Positions 25,873 through 34,416 of a DNA stretch of 47,862 nucleotides are shown piece after piece. Position numbers and translations under genes: made by a program. The DNA is from Thermoproteota archaeon (GTDB taxonomy: Archaea; Korarchaeota; Korarchaeia; Korarchaeales; Korarchaeaceae), in contig JAOZGJ010000012.1 of assembly GCA_027491785.1 (NCBI GenBank), positions 1 through 47,862 on the forward strand. Reading direction: 5' to 3'. Below the pieces are notes generated by a model. That model did no database searches. It worked only from the letters and a program-made list of their open reading frames with translations, and had not been told where the DNA came from. The first letter of the stretch is position 1, and each line of letters begins with the position of its first letter.

Positions 25873-27014
25873 AAGTAGGCCTCATAGTCAATCCAATAGC
25901 TGGAATGGGTGGGAGGGTCGGCCTGAAGGGAACGGATGGTCCTGATATACTGAGGAAAGCAATAGAACTTGGAGCAAAGCCTTGGGCTGAAGATAGGGCT
26001 TACGAATCTATGAAAGTCTTGAGGAGCCTCATACCTGACGATTCCCTTGACGTCTACACGTACCCAAGTAAGATGGGAGAGAGCTCCGCCAGAAGGGCAG
26101 GTTTCTCCCCTAGGGTGATAGGGAAGATAGGGGATGAAACCACAGCGGAGGACACTGTAAGGGCAGCGAAGGATATGAACAACTTGGGAGTAGACCTAAT
26201 ACTCTTCACTGGAGGCGATGGAACTGCGAGGGATGTCTACAGAGCTATAGATGAGAAGCAAGTTGTCTTAGGGATACCCGCTGGGGTCAAGGTATACTCC
26301 TCCGTTTTCGCTGCCAGCCCCAGAGCAGCGGGGGAACTTGCGGCTAGGTTCCTCAGAGGGCAGGTAACTGAAGTAGTGGAGGCCGAGGTCTTGGACATAG
26401 ACGAGGATGCCTTTAGGGAGGGGAAGCTATCCATCAAGTTATATGGCTACCTGAAGATCCCATACGACTCCCTCTACATACCTGGAGGGAAGATCCCCTC
26501 GGGCCACTCCGAGAATTACGCGAAGGAAGCAGCGGCTACTGAATTCATAGATAATATGGAAAAGGATTGCATCTACATAATAGGACCGGGAACTACGACA
26601 AAGGAGATAATGAAGAAGTTGGGGCTTGAGTATACGCTGCTGGGAGTCGATGCCATTGAGGGAGGCAAGCTCATAGGGAAGGACCTGAACGAGGAGCAGA
26701 TAATCGACCTGATATTCGCTAAAAGGGATAAAGCTAAGGTCAAGGTTGTGGTATCTCCAATAGGGGGCCAGGGATACATCTTCGGCAGGGGGAATCAGCA
26801 GATAAGCCCGAAGGTACTGAGGATGATAGGCAAGGAGAATATTATCATCATAGCAACTCCTGGAAAGATAGAATCCATGAGGGGAAAGCCCATGCTCATT
26901 GATACCGGAGATGAAGAGCTAGACGAGGAACTAAGTGGCTACTATAGGGTGATATTGGGTTACAGGGAATATATAATTTACAAGGTGGTTCCTGGATATG
27001 GTGGAGGCTCTTAG
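25869..27014 (+). CDS. AcoX-like ATP-NAD kinase family protein, 381 aa
   Basis: This COG3199-type member of the NAD kinase/diacylglycerol kinase-like superfamily has NPIAGMGGRVGLKG at its N-terminus and the nucleotide-binding FTGGDGTARDVY near residue 118. A second GPGTTTKEIM near residue 236 and GGQGYIFGRGNQQISP near 298 match AcoX of acetoin gene clusters. The role of AcoX is not established; NADP supply for a linked dehydrogenase is one idea. The TTG start overlaps the gcvPB-like stop by three bases, so it is translationally coupled. Confidence 0.8.
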   Translation: MKVGLIVNPIAGMGGRVGLKGTDGPDILRKAIELGAKPWAEDRAYESMKVLRSLIPDDSLDVYTYPSKMGESSARRAGFSPRVIGKIGDETTAEDTVRAAKDMNNLGVDLILFTGGDGTARDVYRAIDEKQVVLGIPAGVKVYSSVFAASPRAAGELAARFLRGQVTEVVEAEVLDIDEDAFREGKLSIKLYGYLKIPYDSLYIPGGKIPSGHSENYAKEAAATEFIDNMEKDCIYIIGPGTTTKEIMKKLGLEYTLLGVDAIEGGKLIGKDLNEEQIIDLIFAKRDKAKVKVVVSPIGGQGYIFGRGNQQISPKVLRMIGKENIIIIATPGKIESMRGKPMLIDTGDEELDEELSGYYRVILGYREYIIYKVVPGYGGGS

Positions 27015-27106
27015 GAGCATTTAGAACACCAGATTATGTAGGGCTGGGAAGCTGAGAAGAAAGTCAGGTAAGTAAGTCAAGTTGATTAGCGATAAGGTTA
27101 AAAGAC

Positions 27107-27712
27107 ATGTATTCCGGTGATCCTAGGCTTGAGATGTCTCTAACTTCCGAGGAGAAGAAAAAGTTCCTCAAAGCCCTTGAGGAGGATGAGGAGTTCAAAT
27201 ATGCTGTAGGTGGACTGCTTGGCTATAAGGAGATACTAGATAGGATAATCTCCATAGAGGAGAGGCAGGCGAGGCTTGAGGAGAGACAAACGAGGCTTGA
27301 GGAGGAGATGAGAAACACCAGGAGACTACTTATGGTAATAGCCCACAGATTTGGGGTATTATCAGAATCTTCATTTAGAGAAGGTATGGAGTACGTAGTC
27401 GAGGAGATATTAGGAGTAGCTGAAGTTTCAAGGTTCATCATGAGGGATGATGAAGGCCTAGTTTACGGGCATCCATCGGATGTGGAGGTAGATGTACTCG
27501 TCAAGGACGATCAGCACATATTGATTGAGGTAAAGTCCCGCGTATCAAAGGGAGATGTAGCAGAGCTTTATAGGATAGGTCTCCTCTATGAAAAGAAACG
27601 GGGTGTCAAACCCAAGCTGCTCATCATAGGAGGATTCATTGATGAGGGTGCTAAGGCCTTAGCAAAGGAACTCAACGTCGAGATAAGGCCGATCGTTGAG
27701 GAACCATTGTGA
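27107..27712 (+). CDS. DUF3782-type protein with coiled coil and nuclease-like domain, 201 aa
   Basis: The N-terminal part is a charged coiled coil with repeated heptads (ARLEERQ, TRLEEEM; about residues 45-70). The C-terminal part has a PD-(D/E)XK-like core: DVEVDVLVKDDQHILIEVKS (about residues 139-158) with Asp and the E-x-K pair. This arrangement matches the DUF3782/DUF3783 proteins common in thermophilic archaea, whose function is unknown. It follows the kinase gene by about 90 bases and may be separately transcribed. Confidence 0.7.
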   Translation: MYSGDPRLEMSLTSEEKKKFLKALEEDEEFKYAVGGLLGYKEILDRIISIEERQARLEERQTRLEEEMRNTRRLLMVIAHRFGVLSESSFREGMEYVVEEILGVAEVSRFIMRDDEGLVYGHPSDVEVDVLVKDDQHILIEVKSRVSKGDVAELYRIGLLYEKKRGVKPKLLIIGGFIDEGAKALAKELNVEIRPIVEEPL

Positions 27713-27754
27713 AGATGCTTTCATGGAGCATCACACACCTAACGGGATTGACTG

Positions 27755-28062
27755 CTCTTCATGCCAGAATCAACCACGAGTTGCCCTAATGTGGCGCAAG
27801 TTGCACCTATAAGGAGATCTCTATCACCTAGTAATACATAGTATCGACCATTACACCTTTAACGCTGATCGCGTAAAAGTAAGGTGAGGGTATGGCAACA
27901 CCTGTGATGAGTAATCCTCCTAAGAGAGTTTTTGCCCATCCCCTTACCTAGGGGTACAATACTCAGTAAATAGGCGCTGTGATGAGGGCATTCCAGAGTC
28001 GCATTGATGGGAGATATTAGTCTAAGGCGAATTTTTCCACTATGGGGGTCAGAGTGTAGCAT
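27755..28062 (-). pseudogene. possible decayed membrane-protein gene
   Basis: No intact gene fills 27713-28146. On the minus strand a protein-like reading can be followed through two frame changes: about SPINATLECPHHSAYLLSIV, GKGMGK, then TLLGGLLITGVAIPSPYFYA and ISVKGVMVDTMY, then LLGDRDLLIGATCATLGQLV and a stop near 27755. One extra A near 27935 and one missing base near 27840 would join the pieces. The hydrophobic pattern fits a membrane protein. The family was not recognised. Confidence 0.35.
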
Positions 28063-28146
28063 AGGGAGGCAAAGAGGCTCAATAAAACGTCAAGTTTAAG
28101 GGAAGCACCTTATTCTCCTCGAATTAATTGGTATTAGCAGTAGAGG

Positions 28147-28614
28147 TTAGTCAGCTATTATCATGTCCGGTCTCAGGGCCCAAAGAATAGCCCACCTACC
28201 CTCCTCGTTCCTCTCCAAGCAGAATATCCCGCCCGTTGTGAACCTCGCTATCTCCTCATCTTCCCTTCCAGTTATCAGCAGGCTCACAAGCTTACTCAAA
28301 TGAGGGATATGACCGACCAGCATCAAATCATCCTCTTGATCCTTCAGCTTGCTTGCCCATACATTTGGATCCGCTAGTGGATTTAATGCATCAGATTCCT
28401 CCATCCTTTCAATGTGAAGTTCTCTAGCTATTATCTCAGCTGTCTGACGGGCCCTCAACTTAGTGCTATGTACTATGCGATCGACTCCGATACCTAACTT
28501 AGCGATAAAATCAGCAACTCTCTTGACATCCTCCCTCCCCCTGTCAGTGAGAGGTCTTCTGGGATCTTCCTCCTTACTCTTAGCCTCACCATGCTGAACT
28601 AGATAGAGCTTCAT
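28147..28614 (-). CDS. SixA-like histidine phosphatase family protein, 155 aa
   Basis: This is a phosphoglycerate-mutase-fold phosphatase of the SixA branch. The catalytic His is in LVQHGEAKS near residue 8, RRPLTDRG follows, STKLRARQTAEI is near residue 50, and the second His is in MLVGHIPHLSKL. The ATG at 28614 is chosen because the first strand with the catalytic His begins there; the open frame continues upstream to 28674 without homology. Substrates could be phosphohistidine proteins or small phosphates. Confidence 0.82.
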   Translation of the reverse strand: MKLYLVQHGEAKSKEEDPRRPLTDRGREDVKRVADFIAKLGIGVDRIVHSTKLRARQTAEIIARELHIERMEESDALNPLADPNVWASKLKDQEDDLMLVGHIPHLSKLVSLLITGREDEEIARFTTGGIFCLERNEEGRWAILWALRPDMIIAD

Positions 28615-28731
28615 AAGTCTTCCATCACCGATAGCTAATATGGTTGATGGATGATTACATTTTTCATTGTGCATTGTGCACAGAGAGACGGGATGAGATA
28701 AGGGAATAAGTTAGCACCGAGATCTTTACCT

Positions 28732-29520
28732 ATGCCCTTTAATGCATGGCTGGCCCTTGGACCAGTTGGAATGATCTTAGTTGGCGTTCTCTCGATCATA
28801 ATATGGAGATTTAGGAGTCGCACAAAAATGAAATACTTCCTAGTCGGAGGAGCCGTGTGGGCCGCAGCCATATCGCTTAAGCTGGTCTTGGAGCTTACAA
28901 TCACACCGAAGCTGCTATGGATCTCTTCGTTAGGATCAACAGTATTTCTAGCAGTCATTGGAGCATACGTGGGAATAAGAACAGGGTTGTTCGAATGCGG
29001 GTTGACTTACATAACATTCATCAAAAGCGATCTGAGGAATATGTCCTTTGATGAAGCTGTAGCGTTTGGGATAGGCTTTGGCGCTTTAGAAGCCATTCTG
29101 CTTGGCTTTCAATCCTTGATACAGATCCTGATGTTTACGTTCAATCCGAAACTTCTCTTCCTGATACCTGAACCCCAGAGGAGGATTGTGGAAGCCAGTC
29201 TTAGCATGCCGACATGGGTAGCCGCTGCTCCAGTGATAGAGAGGATCTTCACCCTCTTCTCTCACATCTTCGCTATCCTGCTTATACTGGTCTCTGTGGC
29301 TCGGAGCAGGCTTATCTTCTTTCTACTCTCCTTCTCCTACAAGAGCCTTCTAGATGCCCTACTACCGTACATCCAAGTGACGTTCAAACCGAACATCTCG
29401 CCCATAGGAGCCTATGAGGCGGAGATCTGGATCGTCTTCATGGGGTCTATAGCCCTCCTTGGAACCACTTGGGTGAGGAGATATCTCTTATCGACACCTG
29501 CTTCCTTCGTAGTTAAATGA
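28732..29520 (+). CDS. YhfC-like intramembrane protease family protein, 262 aa
   Basis: This polytopic membrane protein has about seven helices. Motifs of the YhfC group (PF10086) are visible: FGIGFGALEAILLG near residue 110 with the conserved Glu, GLFECGLTY with the preceding Glu, and PVIERIFTLFSHIFAILL near residue 163, which supplies Glu and His. The family is predicted to be metalloproteases but has little direct characterisation. It is divergent from sixA across a short spacer. Confidence 0.65.
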   Translation: MPFNAWLALGPVGMILVGVLSIIIWRFRSRTKMKYFLVGGAVWAAAISLKLVLELTITPKLLWISSLGSTVFLAVIGAYVGIRTGLFECGLTYITFIKSDLRNMSFDEAVAFGIGFGALEAILLGFQSLIQILMFTFNPKLLFLIPEPQRRIVEASLSMPTWVAAAPVIERIFTLFSHIFAILLILVSVARSRLIFFLLSFSYKSLLDALLPYIQVTFKPNISPIGAYEAEIWIVFMGSIALLGTTWVRRYLLSTPASFVVK

Positions 29521-29530
29521 CCAAGTTTAT

Positions 29531-29560
29531 CTTACTCTAGAGTATCTTACTCTAGAGTAT
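29531..29560 (+). promoter_or_regulatory. twin palindromic operator before Arch_ATPase 1
   Basis: The 15-base unit CTTACTCTAGAGTAT is present twice in perfect tandem. Each copy holds the palindrome ACTCTAGAGT (29534-29543 and 29549-29558), with centres 15 bases apart. The second ends three bases before the start codon. A TATA-like AGTTTATC is at about 29524-29531. The same layout precedes the paralogue at 42574. Confidence 0.8.
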
Positions 29561-29561
29561 T

Positions 29562-30986
29562 ATGTTTGTTGACAGATCAAAGGAACTTGAAATATTGGAG
29601 TCGAGATATAAATCAGGAAAGGCAGAGCTTATTTTTATATACGGAAGGAGAAGAATAGGAAAAACACGCCTCATCAAGGAGTTCCTAAGGGGAAAGAGAT
29701 CTATATATCTGCTTGCCCGCCAAACAAGCCTAAAAGAGAACCTAGCAATGTTTTCACGGAGAATAGGAGAGTCTCTAGGGGATAAGATTCTTCTATTCTC
29801 CCCCTTGAGGAACTGGGATGCTTTCTTCCATTATATATCAAAAAAATCAGAGGAGAGGCTCATCGTAGCCATAGATGAATTTCCATACCTTGTGGAGCTG
29901 GATCCTTCCCTGCCCAGCATCCTTCAGTCGTTCTGGGACGAGATTCTCTCATCCACAGGGATCTTCTTGCTGCTCTTGGGCTCCACCGTCTCGACAATGG
30001 AAGGGCTTATGGGCTCCAAGAGCCCCCTCTATGGTAGGAGAACTGGACAAATTCGCCTAAATCCAATGGATTACTTTAATGCTAGGCTTTTCTTCCCCCA
30101 CTATGGTACTGAAGATGCGGTCCGCTCTTACTCCATTCTGGGAGGGGTTCCAGCTTACTTAAAACTGTTCTCAGATGAAATGAAGCTCGAAGATAATCTA
30201 AGGGCACAGTTAAGGATGGATTCCCTCCTTTATGCGGATGCTAACTTCCTCCTGAGGGAGGAGCTGAGGGAACCTAGGCACTACATGGCAATTCTCGAAG
30301 CCATTGCTTCAGGCTACAACAGATTTGGCCAGATAGCCGATGTAACTGGGCTAAGTAGATCCTCATTGGGCAAGTACCTTTCAGTGCTGGAAGAGCTGGA
30401 TTTCATAGAGAGAGTAGTTCCTTTAGCTAGGGGAAGGAGACCGAGGAGGGGAATTTACAGGATAACGGATCCGTATTTCAGGTTTTGGTTCAGATTTGTT
30501 TATCCAAATCAAGATTTGGTGGAGTTCGGTGAAATAGATGAGCTCGTGAGAATAGTAATGAGGGATCTCGAAGCCTATGTAGGAACAGTATTCGAGGATA
30601 TAGCAGCTCATTTATTGAGGAAAATGAATTCTATGGGACAGCTTCCCTTCAGATTCAGTAGATTAGGGAAGTGGTGGGAGAGAGATAAGGAGTTCGATCT
30701 TGTGGCCTTATCTAGATCAGGTGAGAGGATCCTGCTAGTAGAAGTCAAGTGGTCCGATCTGGATGAGAGGGATGCAAGCAGAATTTTGGCTAAAATGGAG
30801 GAGCGAACTAGAGGAACGCCTTTTGAGGGTAAGACTGTTAACTTCCTAGTTATCGCAAGGAAGTCTAGTGATCCTAGGGTAGTATCGTTCGAGGAATGGG
30901 ACTCTCGCTTCCTTAAAGAATCTGTGGATGTTAAGGGGAGGAACAAGAGTGGGAGGAAGATGACCAGAAGCCAAGGAGGATTTTAA
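29562..30986 (+). CDS. Arch_ATPase/DUF234 family ATPase 1, 474 aa
   Basis: This AAA-type archaeal ATPase has Walker A YGRRRIGKTRLI near residue 28 and Walker B IVAIDEFPYL near 105. LGSTVSTMEG and LYGRRTGQI follow (sensor region). A winged helix around residues 245-285 (FGQIADVTGLSRSSLGKYL) and the C-terminal DUF234 nuclease-like domain with EFDLVAL and ILLVEVKW (about 385-405) complete it. This family is widespread in archaea with unsettled function. The helix-turn-helix could bind the twin palindromes at its own start. Confidence 0.85.
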   Translation: MFVDRSKELEILESRYKSGKAELIFIYGRRRIGKTRLIKEFLRGKRSIYLLARQTSLKENLAMFSRRIGESLGDKILLFSPLRNWDAFFHYISKKSEERLIVAIDEFPYLVELDPSLPSILQSFWDEILSSTGIFLLLLGSTVSTMEGLMGSKSPLYGRRTGQIRLNPMDYFNARLFFPHYGTEDAVRSYSILGGVPAYLKLFSDEMKLEDNLRAQLRMDSLLYADANFLLREELREPRHYMAILEAIASGYNRFGQIADVTGLSRSSLGKYLSVLEELDFIERVVPLARGRRPRRGIYRITDPYFRFWFRFVYPNQDLVEFGEIDELVRIVMRDLEAYVGTVFEDIAAHLLRKMNSMGQLPFRFSRLGKWWERDKEFDLVALSRSGERILLVEVKWSDLDERDASRILAKMEERTRGTPFEGKTVNFLVIARKSSDPRVVSFEEWDSRFLKESVDVKGRNKSGRKMTRSQGGF

Positions 30987-31021
30987 GGAATGCTTAATAC
31001 CTAAACCATCCGAGGTTAACT

Positions 31022-31471
31022 ATGCCTGTCGATCCCAAGTTCTTTGATCTGGTAAATTACGGGATATGCTATGTTTTGAACGAGAAGTACGGTAGAGAGG
31101 AGACAGAAAAGATATTTAAGGAGGTTGGTAGGGTCCTCTACACCAGGATAAAGGAGGAAGGCCTAATAAATCCTGCGAACGATCCTATGGATGCTCTCAT
31201 AGAGGTAGCCCGGTTTCTAGAGAGGATGGGCTATATGGAAAAGATCGACATAACTAGGAGGAGCGATAAGGAGCTAGAGCTTGACATGTATGGTGTATCG
31301 GTCCTAAATTCCTCGTTAAAGCTTGTTGAATCTGGGAGGGCTCCTTCTCATTACATGACGAACATAATGTTCGCTGCCCTTCAAGATTACGGAATAGATG
31401 CCGAATTAATAGATCTGGGGTTTGATACTGAGGAAAATCACGTAAAGGAGAAATGGATCCTAAAGAAATAG
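31022..31471 (+). CDS. conserved hypothetical protein, 149 aa
   Basis: This soluble alpha/beta protein was not assigned to a family. Visible features are a helical N-terminus (FFDLVNYGICYVLNEKYG), VLYTRIKEEGLI near residue 38, RFLERMGY near 68, ELDMYGVSVLNSSLKLV near 88 and PSHYMTNIMFAALQDYG near 111. The last contains His and Met that might bind a ligand. The overall layout recalls small ligand-binding domains of the V4R type, but that is only an impression. A TATA-like CTTAATACC lies about 25 bases before the ATG. Confidence 0.6.
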   Translation: MPVDPKFFDLVNYGICYVLNEKYGREETEKIFKEVGRVLYTRIKEEGLINPANDPMDALIEVARFLERMGYMEKIDITRRSDKELELDMYGVSVLNSSLKLVESGRAPSHYMTNIMFAALQDYGIDAELIDLGFDTEENHVKEKWILKK

Positions 31472-31576
31472 AAGCAAGTGAACCTTGAGATGAAGTGAAG
31501 CGGGGTTGAGTAAAGAAAGAAGAGGGAAAAGAGGAGATCCAATGTTCAGTTTACCTACCGCGTAGGTTAAATGGGA

Positions 31577-31594
31577 TGTGGAAAGGGAGGGAAA
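31577..31594 (-). terminator. pyrimidine-rich terminator after the peptide transporter operon
   Basis: On the minus strand the spacer after the oppF-like stop is C/T-rich here, with a second longer tract at 31511-31536. Either could end the five-gene importer transcript. Confidence 0.35.
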
Positions 31595-31611
31595 GCTATA
31601 GCCTGTCAAAG

Positions 31612-32589
31612 CTATGAGTAGAGGTGACACGCTACTAAGTGGCCTGGCTTAATTTCCTTGAGACCGGGCTCCTCTTTATCACAGGGATCGAATCTCATCG
31701 GACATCTCGTATGAAACCTGCAGCCGGGAGGTATATCTATTGCGGATGGGATCTCTCCCCTCAGTTTTATTCTCTCCCTACTTTTCCCAGGAGTAGGCAC
31801 AGGAATCGCGCTAAGAAGAGCCTTGGTGTATGGATGTAGGGGTTCTCTAAAGAGATCTCTCGTTTTACCCATCTCCATGATCTTACCTAAGTACATTATG
31901 GCTATCTCATCAGAGATGTACTTAGCCACAGCTAGATCGTGTGTTATGAAAAGGTAGGCGACGCCGAACTCCTTCCTGAGATCCATCATCAGGTCAAGGA
32001 TCGATGCTCTCAAGGAGACGTCTATCATGGAAACGGGTTCATCGGCGACAACGAGTTTAGGTCTCGTGATCATAGCCCTAGCTATGGCTACCCTCTGCCT
32101 CTGCCCTCCACTCAGGTAGGCAGGGTAGGATTCATAAAATATCTCAGGAGGGGTCAATCCGACCTTTTCAAGCATCTCAAGAACCATCTCACGAGCTTCA
32201 TTTCCCTTAGCTATACCGTGTATCAGGAGGGGATCCATTATGGTCTCCCCAACCTTCATCCTCGGATTCAGTGAGGCGTAAGGATCTTGATATATTATTT
32301 GCATGTGCTTCCTGAGAGGTCTCAGCTCTTTCTGACTGAGGGAGGTTATGTCCTTACCCTGGAAGATTATTTGACCATCTGTCGGATCTATAAGTCTTAG
32401 GACAAGTTTTCCTGTAGTTGTCTTTCCACTACCAGACTCTCCTACGAGGGAGAATACTTCTCCTTCCTCTATATTGAAACTTATACCATCTACTGCCTTT
32501 ACATACCTCTCTTCCCTTGTTAAAAGTCTCTCTATGAACGTCTTAGCGACTGGAAAGTACTTCTTAAGGTTCTTAACCTCTAGAAGCAT
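31612..32589 (-). CDS. peptide-type ABC importer ATP-binding protein OppF/DppF, 325 aa
   Basis: This is the second ATPase of the importer. Walker A is GESGSGKTTTG near residue 46, the signature LSGGQRQRVAIARA near 155, Walker B LVVADEP, and the switch His is in FITHDLAVAKY. The C-terminal oligopeptide domain with four Cys-region residues (CRFHTRCP and CDKEEPG) marks the Opp/Dpp family and may hold an Fe-S centre. The ATG at 32589 is preferred because the conserved LLEVKNLKK begins there, leaving a short gap after the oppD-like stop instead of an overlap. Confidence 0.9.
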   Translation of the reverse strand: MLLEVKNLKKYFPVAKTFIERLLTREERYVKAVDGISFNIEEGEVFSLVGESGSGKTTTGKLVLRLIDPTDGQIIFQGKDITSLSQKELRPLRKHMQIIYQDPYASLNPRMKVGETIMDPLLIHGIAKGNEAREMVLEMLEKVGLTPPEIFYESYPAYLSGGQRQRVAIARAMITRPKLVVADEPVSMIDVSLRASILDLMMDLRKEFGVAYLFITHDLAVAKYISDEIAIMYLGKIMEMGKTRDLFREPLHPYTKALLSAIPVPTPGKSRERIKLRGEIPSAIDIPPGCRFHTRCPMRFDPCDKEEPGLKEIKPGHLVACHLYS

Positions 32590-32593
32590 GGGA

Positions 32594-33544
32594 TCACCTT
32601 CCATAAAGCCAGCATTTCACGAGCCTCCCATCAACCGTCTTAGCTGGAGGTTCCTCCTTCTCACAGATGGGCATTCTGTCTGGGCACCTGGGATGAAACC
32701 TGCAACCAGATGGAGGTTCATGTAGGTCTGGGGGGGAACCTGGTATTGATACCAACTCCTGATCTTCGAGCTCAACGTTAGGTATTGCCTTCAGGAGCTC
32801 CCTGGTATAGGGATTGAGCGGTTTCTTCGCTATATCATCAGCATTAGAAAGTTCCATCAACCAACCAGCGTACATGACCCCTATCTTATCTGAGACTTTG
32901 AGTTCCAAGGCTAGATCGTGGGAGATTAGGATTATGGCTACGCCGAACTCCTCCCTGAGCTTGGAGAATAGATCCATTATCTGATCCTGAACTATGACAT
33001 CCAGGGCTGTTGTAGGCTCGTCAGCTATTATCAGCTTTGGATTCAGGGAGACAGCCATAGCTATCATAACTCTCTGCCTCATTCCGCCGCTCAGCTGGTG
33101 TGGATAGTCGTTGAACCTGTCTTTAGATATCCCTACCTCTTCCAATAGTTCCAAAGCTCTTTTCCTAGCTTCCTCCTTTCCCATATCCTCATGGGCTAGC
33201 ATGGCTTCCACTAACTGGTCCCCTATTCGCATTAAGGGATCCAATGAGGTCATCGGGTCCTGGAAGACCATTGCTATCTCCTTTCCTCTTATCTCCCTCA
33301 GTTCCTTCTCGCCCATCTTGGTCAGATCCCGACCGTTGAGCCTCACGCTCCCTTTCACTATCCTGCCGGGAGAGGGGACTAGGTTCATTATGGCCAAGCC
33401 CAATGTGCTCTTCCCGCTACCTGACTCCCCTACTATTCCCATGATCTCGGCCCTATCCAAGGCGAAGGAGATCCCTTCAACAGCCCTCACTATGCCTCTC
33501 TTCGTGTAATAATAAACGTGGAGATCATCCACCTCTAGAAGCAT
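32594..33544 (-). CDS. peptide-type ABC importer ATP-binding protein OppD/DppD, 316 aa
   Basis: This is the first ATPase of the importer. Walker A is GESGSGKSTLG near residue 38, the signature LSGGMRQRVMIAMA near 153, Walker B LIIADEP, and the switch His is in LISHDLAL. The C-terminal CRFHPRCPDRMPICEKEEP region is standard for the family. Its ATG follows the permease stop immediately (stop begins 33545), with GGAGGTGAGATGA just upstream as a strong ribosome site. Confidence 0.9.
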   Translation of the reverse strand: MLLEVDDLHVYYYTKRGIVRAVEGISFALDRAEIMGIVGESGSGKSTLGLAIMNLVPSPGRIVKGSVRLNGRDLTKMGEKELREIRGKEIAMVFQDPMTSLDPLMRIGDQLVEAMLAHEDMGKEEARKRALELLEEVGISKDRFNDYPHQLSGGMRQRVMIAMAVSLNPKLIIADEPTTALDVIVQDQIMDLFSKLREEFGVAIILISHDLALELKVSDKIGVMYAGWLMELSNADDIAKKPLNPYTRELLKAIPNVELEDQELVSIPGSPPDLHEPPSGCRFHPRCPDRMPICEKEEPPAKTVDGRLVKCWLYGR

Positions 33545-34402
33545 TCATCTCACCTCCTTCTGACCAAGCACCTTGTTAAGCCCCTCTCCCAGCAGACCGA
33601 AACCTAACGCTAGGAGGATTATCATCATACCTGGGAAGAGAACTGGCCACCATCTGCCGGAGAGGAAGTATCTCTGCCCATTCTTAAGATCAAAACCCCA
33701 ATCTGGTGTAGGGGCAGGGACGCTCAACCCAAGGAAGCTCAGCCCAGCCTCCGTGAGTATTGCATCGGCAACGTTCAGCGAGAACACCACAGCTATTATG
33801 AAGAACACATTTGGGAATATGTACTTCCTCAATATCCTCCAATCAGTTGCTCCCAAGGCCCTAGCGGCCTCCACAAATAGCTGTTCCCTCAGGGAAAGAA
33901 CCTGCCCCCTTACCATCCTGAAGTAAGTGGGTATGTAAACTACCGCTAGGGAGATGGACGTATTGTATATTCCGGGACCTAGCATGGCAGCTACGGCTAT
34001 AGCCAATATAAGCCCAGGAAATGCGTATATACTGTCCATTATGAGGGAAAAAGTTCTATCCAGCTTTCCCCCGATGTAGCCAGATATCAAGCCTAGGGGA
34101 ATACCTATAGACATAGAGAGCGCTGTAGACATGAGTATAACTATAAGTATCGTTCTAGATCCATAAACAACTCTGCTGAATACGTCTCTACCTATAGTAT
34201 CGGTTCCCCATGGATATTTAGGAGAAGGTGGTACCACGGGCATGCCAACTATCTTCACAGGATCATATGGTGCTATGAACTCCGCAAACACAGCCATTAC
34301 TAGCACGATCAATACTACTACGAGGCCGAAGACCATCATATATCCGTCAAGCCCTGCATCCTTGACTATGCGGAAGAAACGGGAGAAACCGAAGGTCCTC
34401 AT
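33545..34402 (-). CDS. peptide-type ABC importer permease DppC, 285 aa
   Basis: This inner-membrane subunit has six helices and the DppC-type sequence WGTDTIGRDVFSRVVYGSR after the first helix. The EAA loop is ARALGATDWRILRKYIFPN near residue 185, which contacts the ATPases. The end is GLSFLGLSVPAPTPDWG then a final helix, as in other DppC. It lies 14 bases after the DppB gene. Confidence 0.9.
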   Translation of the reverse strand: MRTFGFSRFFRIVKDAGLDGYMMVFGLVVVLIVLVMAVFAEFIAPYDPVKIVGMPVVPPSPKYPWGTDTIGRDVFSRVVYGSRTILIVILMSTALSMSIGIPLGLISGYIGGKLDRTFSLIMDSIYAFPGLILAIAVAAMLGPGIYNTSISLAVVYIPTYFRMVRGQVLSLREQLFVEAARALGATDWRILRKYIFPNVFFIIAVVFSLNVADAILTEAGLSFLGLSVPAPTPDWGFDLKNGQRYFLSGRWWPVLFPGMMIILLALGFGLLGEGLNKVLGQKEVR

Positions 34403-34416
34403 ACAATCACCTCAGT

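Noticed and set aside
27900-28000. C/D-box guide RNA suggested by several TGATGA-like boxes
   Set aside because: No properly spaced CTGA D and D' boxes accompany them; the boxes probably arise from the interrupted coding frame.
27859-28062. 67-codon minus-strand frame taken as a separate small gene
   Set aside because: It looks like one frame of a longer interrupted reading; there is no promoter or ribosome site at its ATG.
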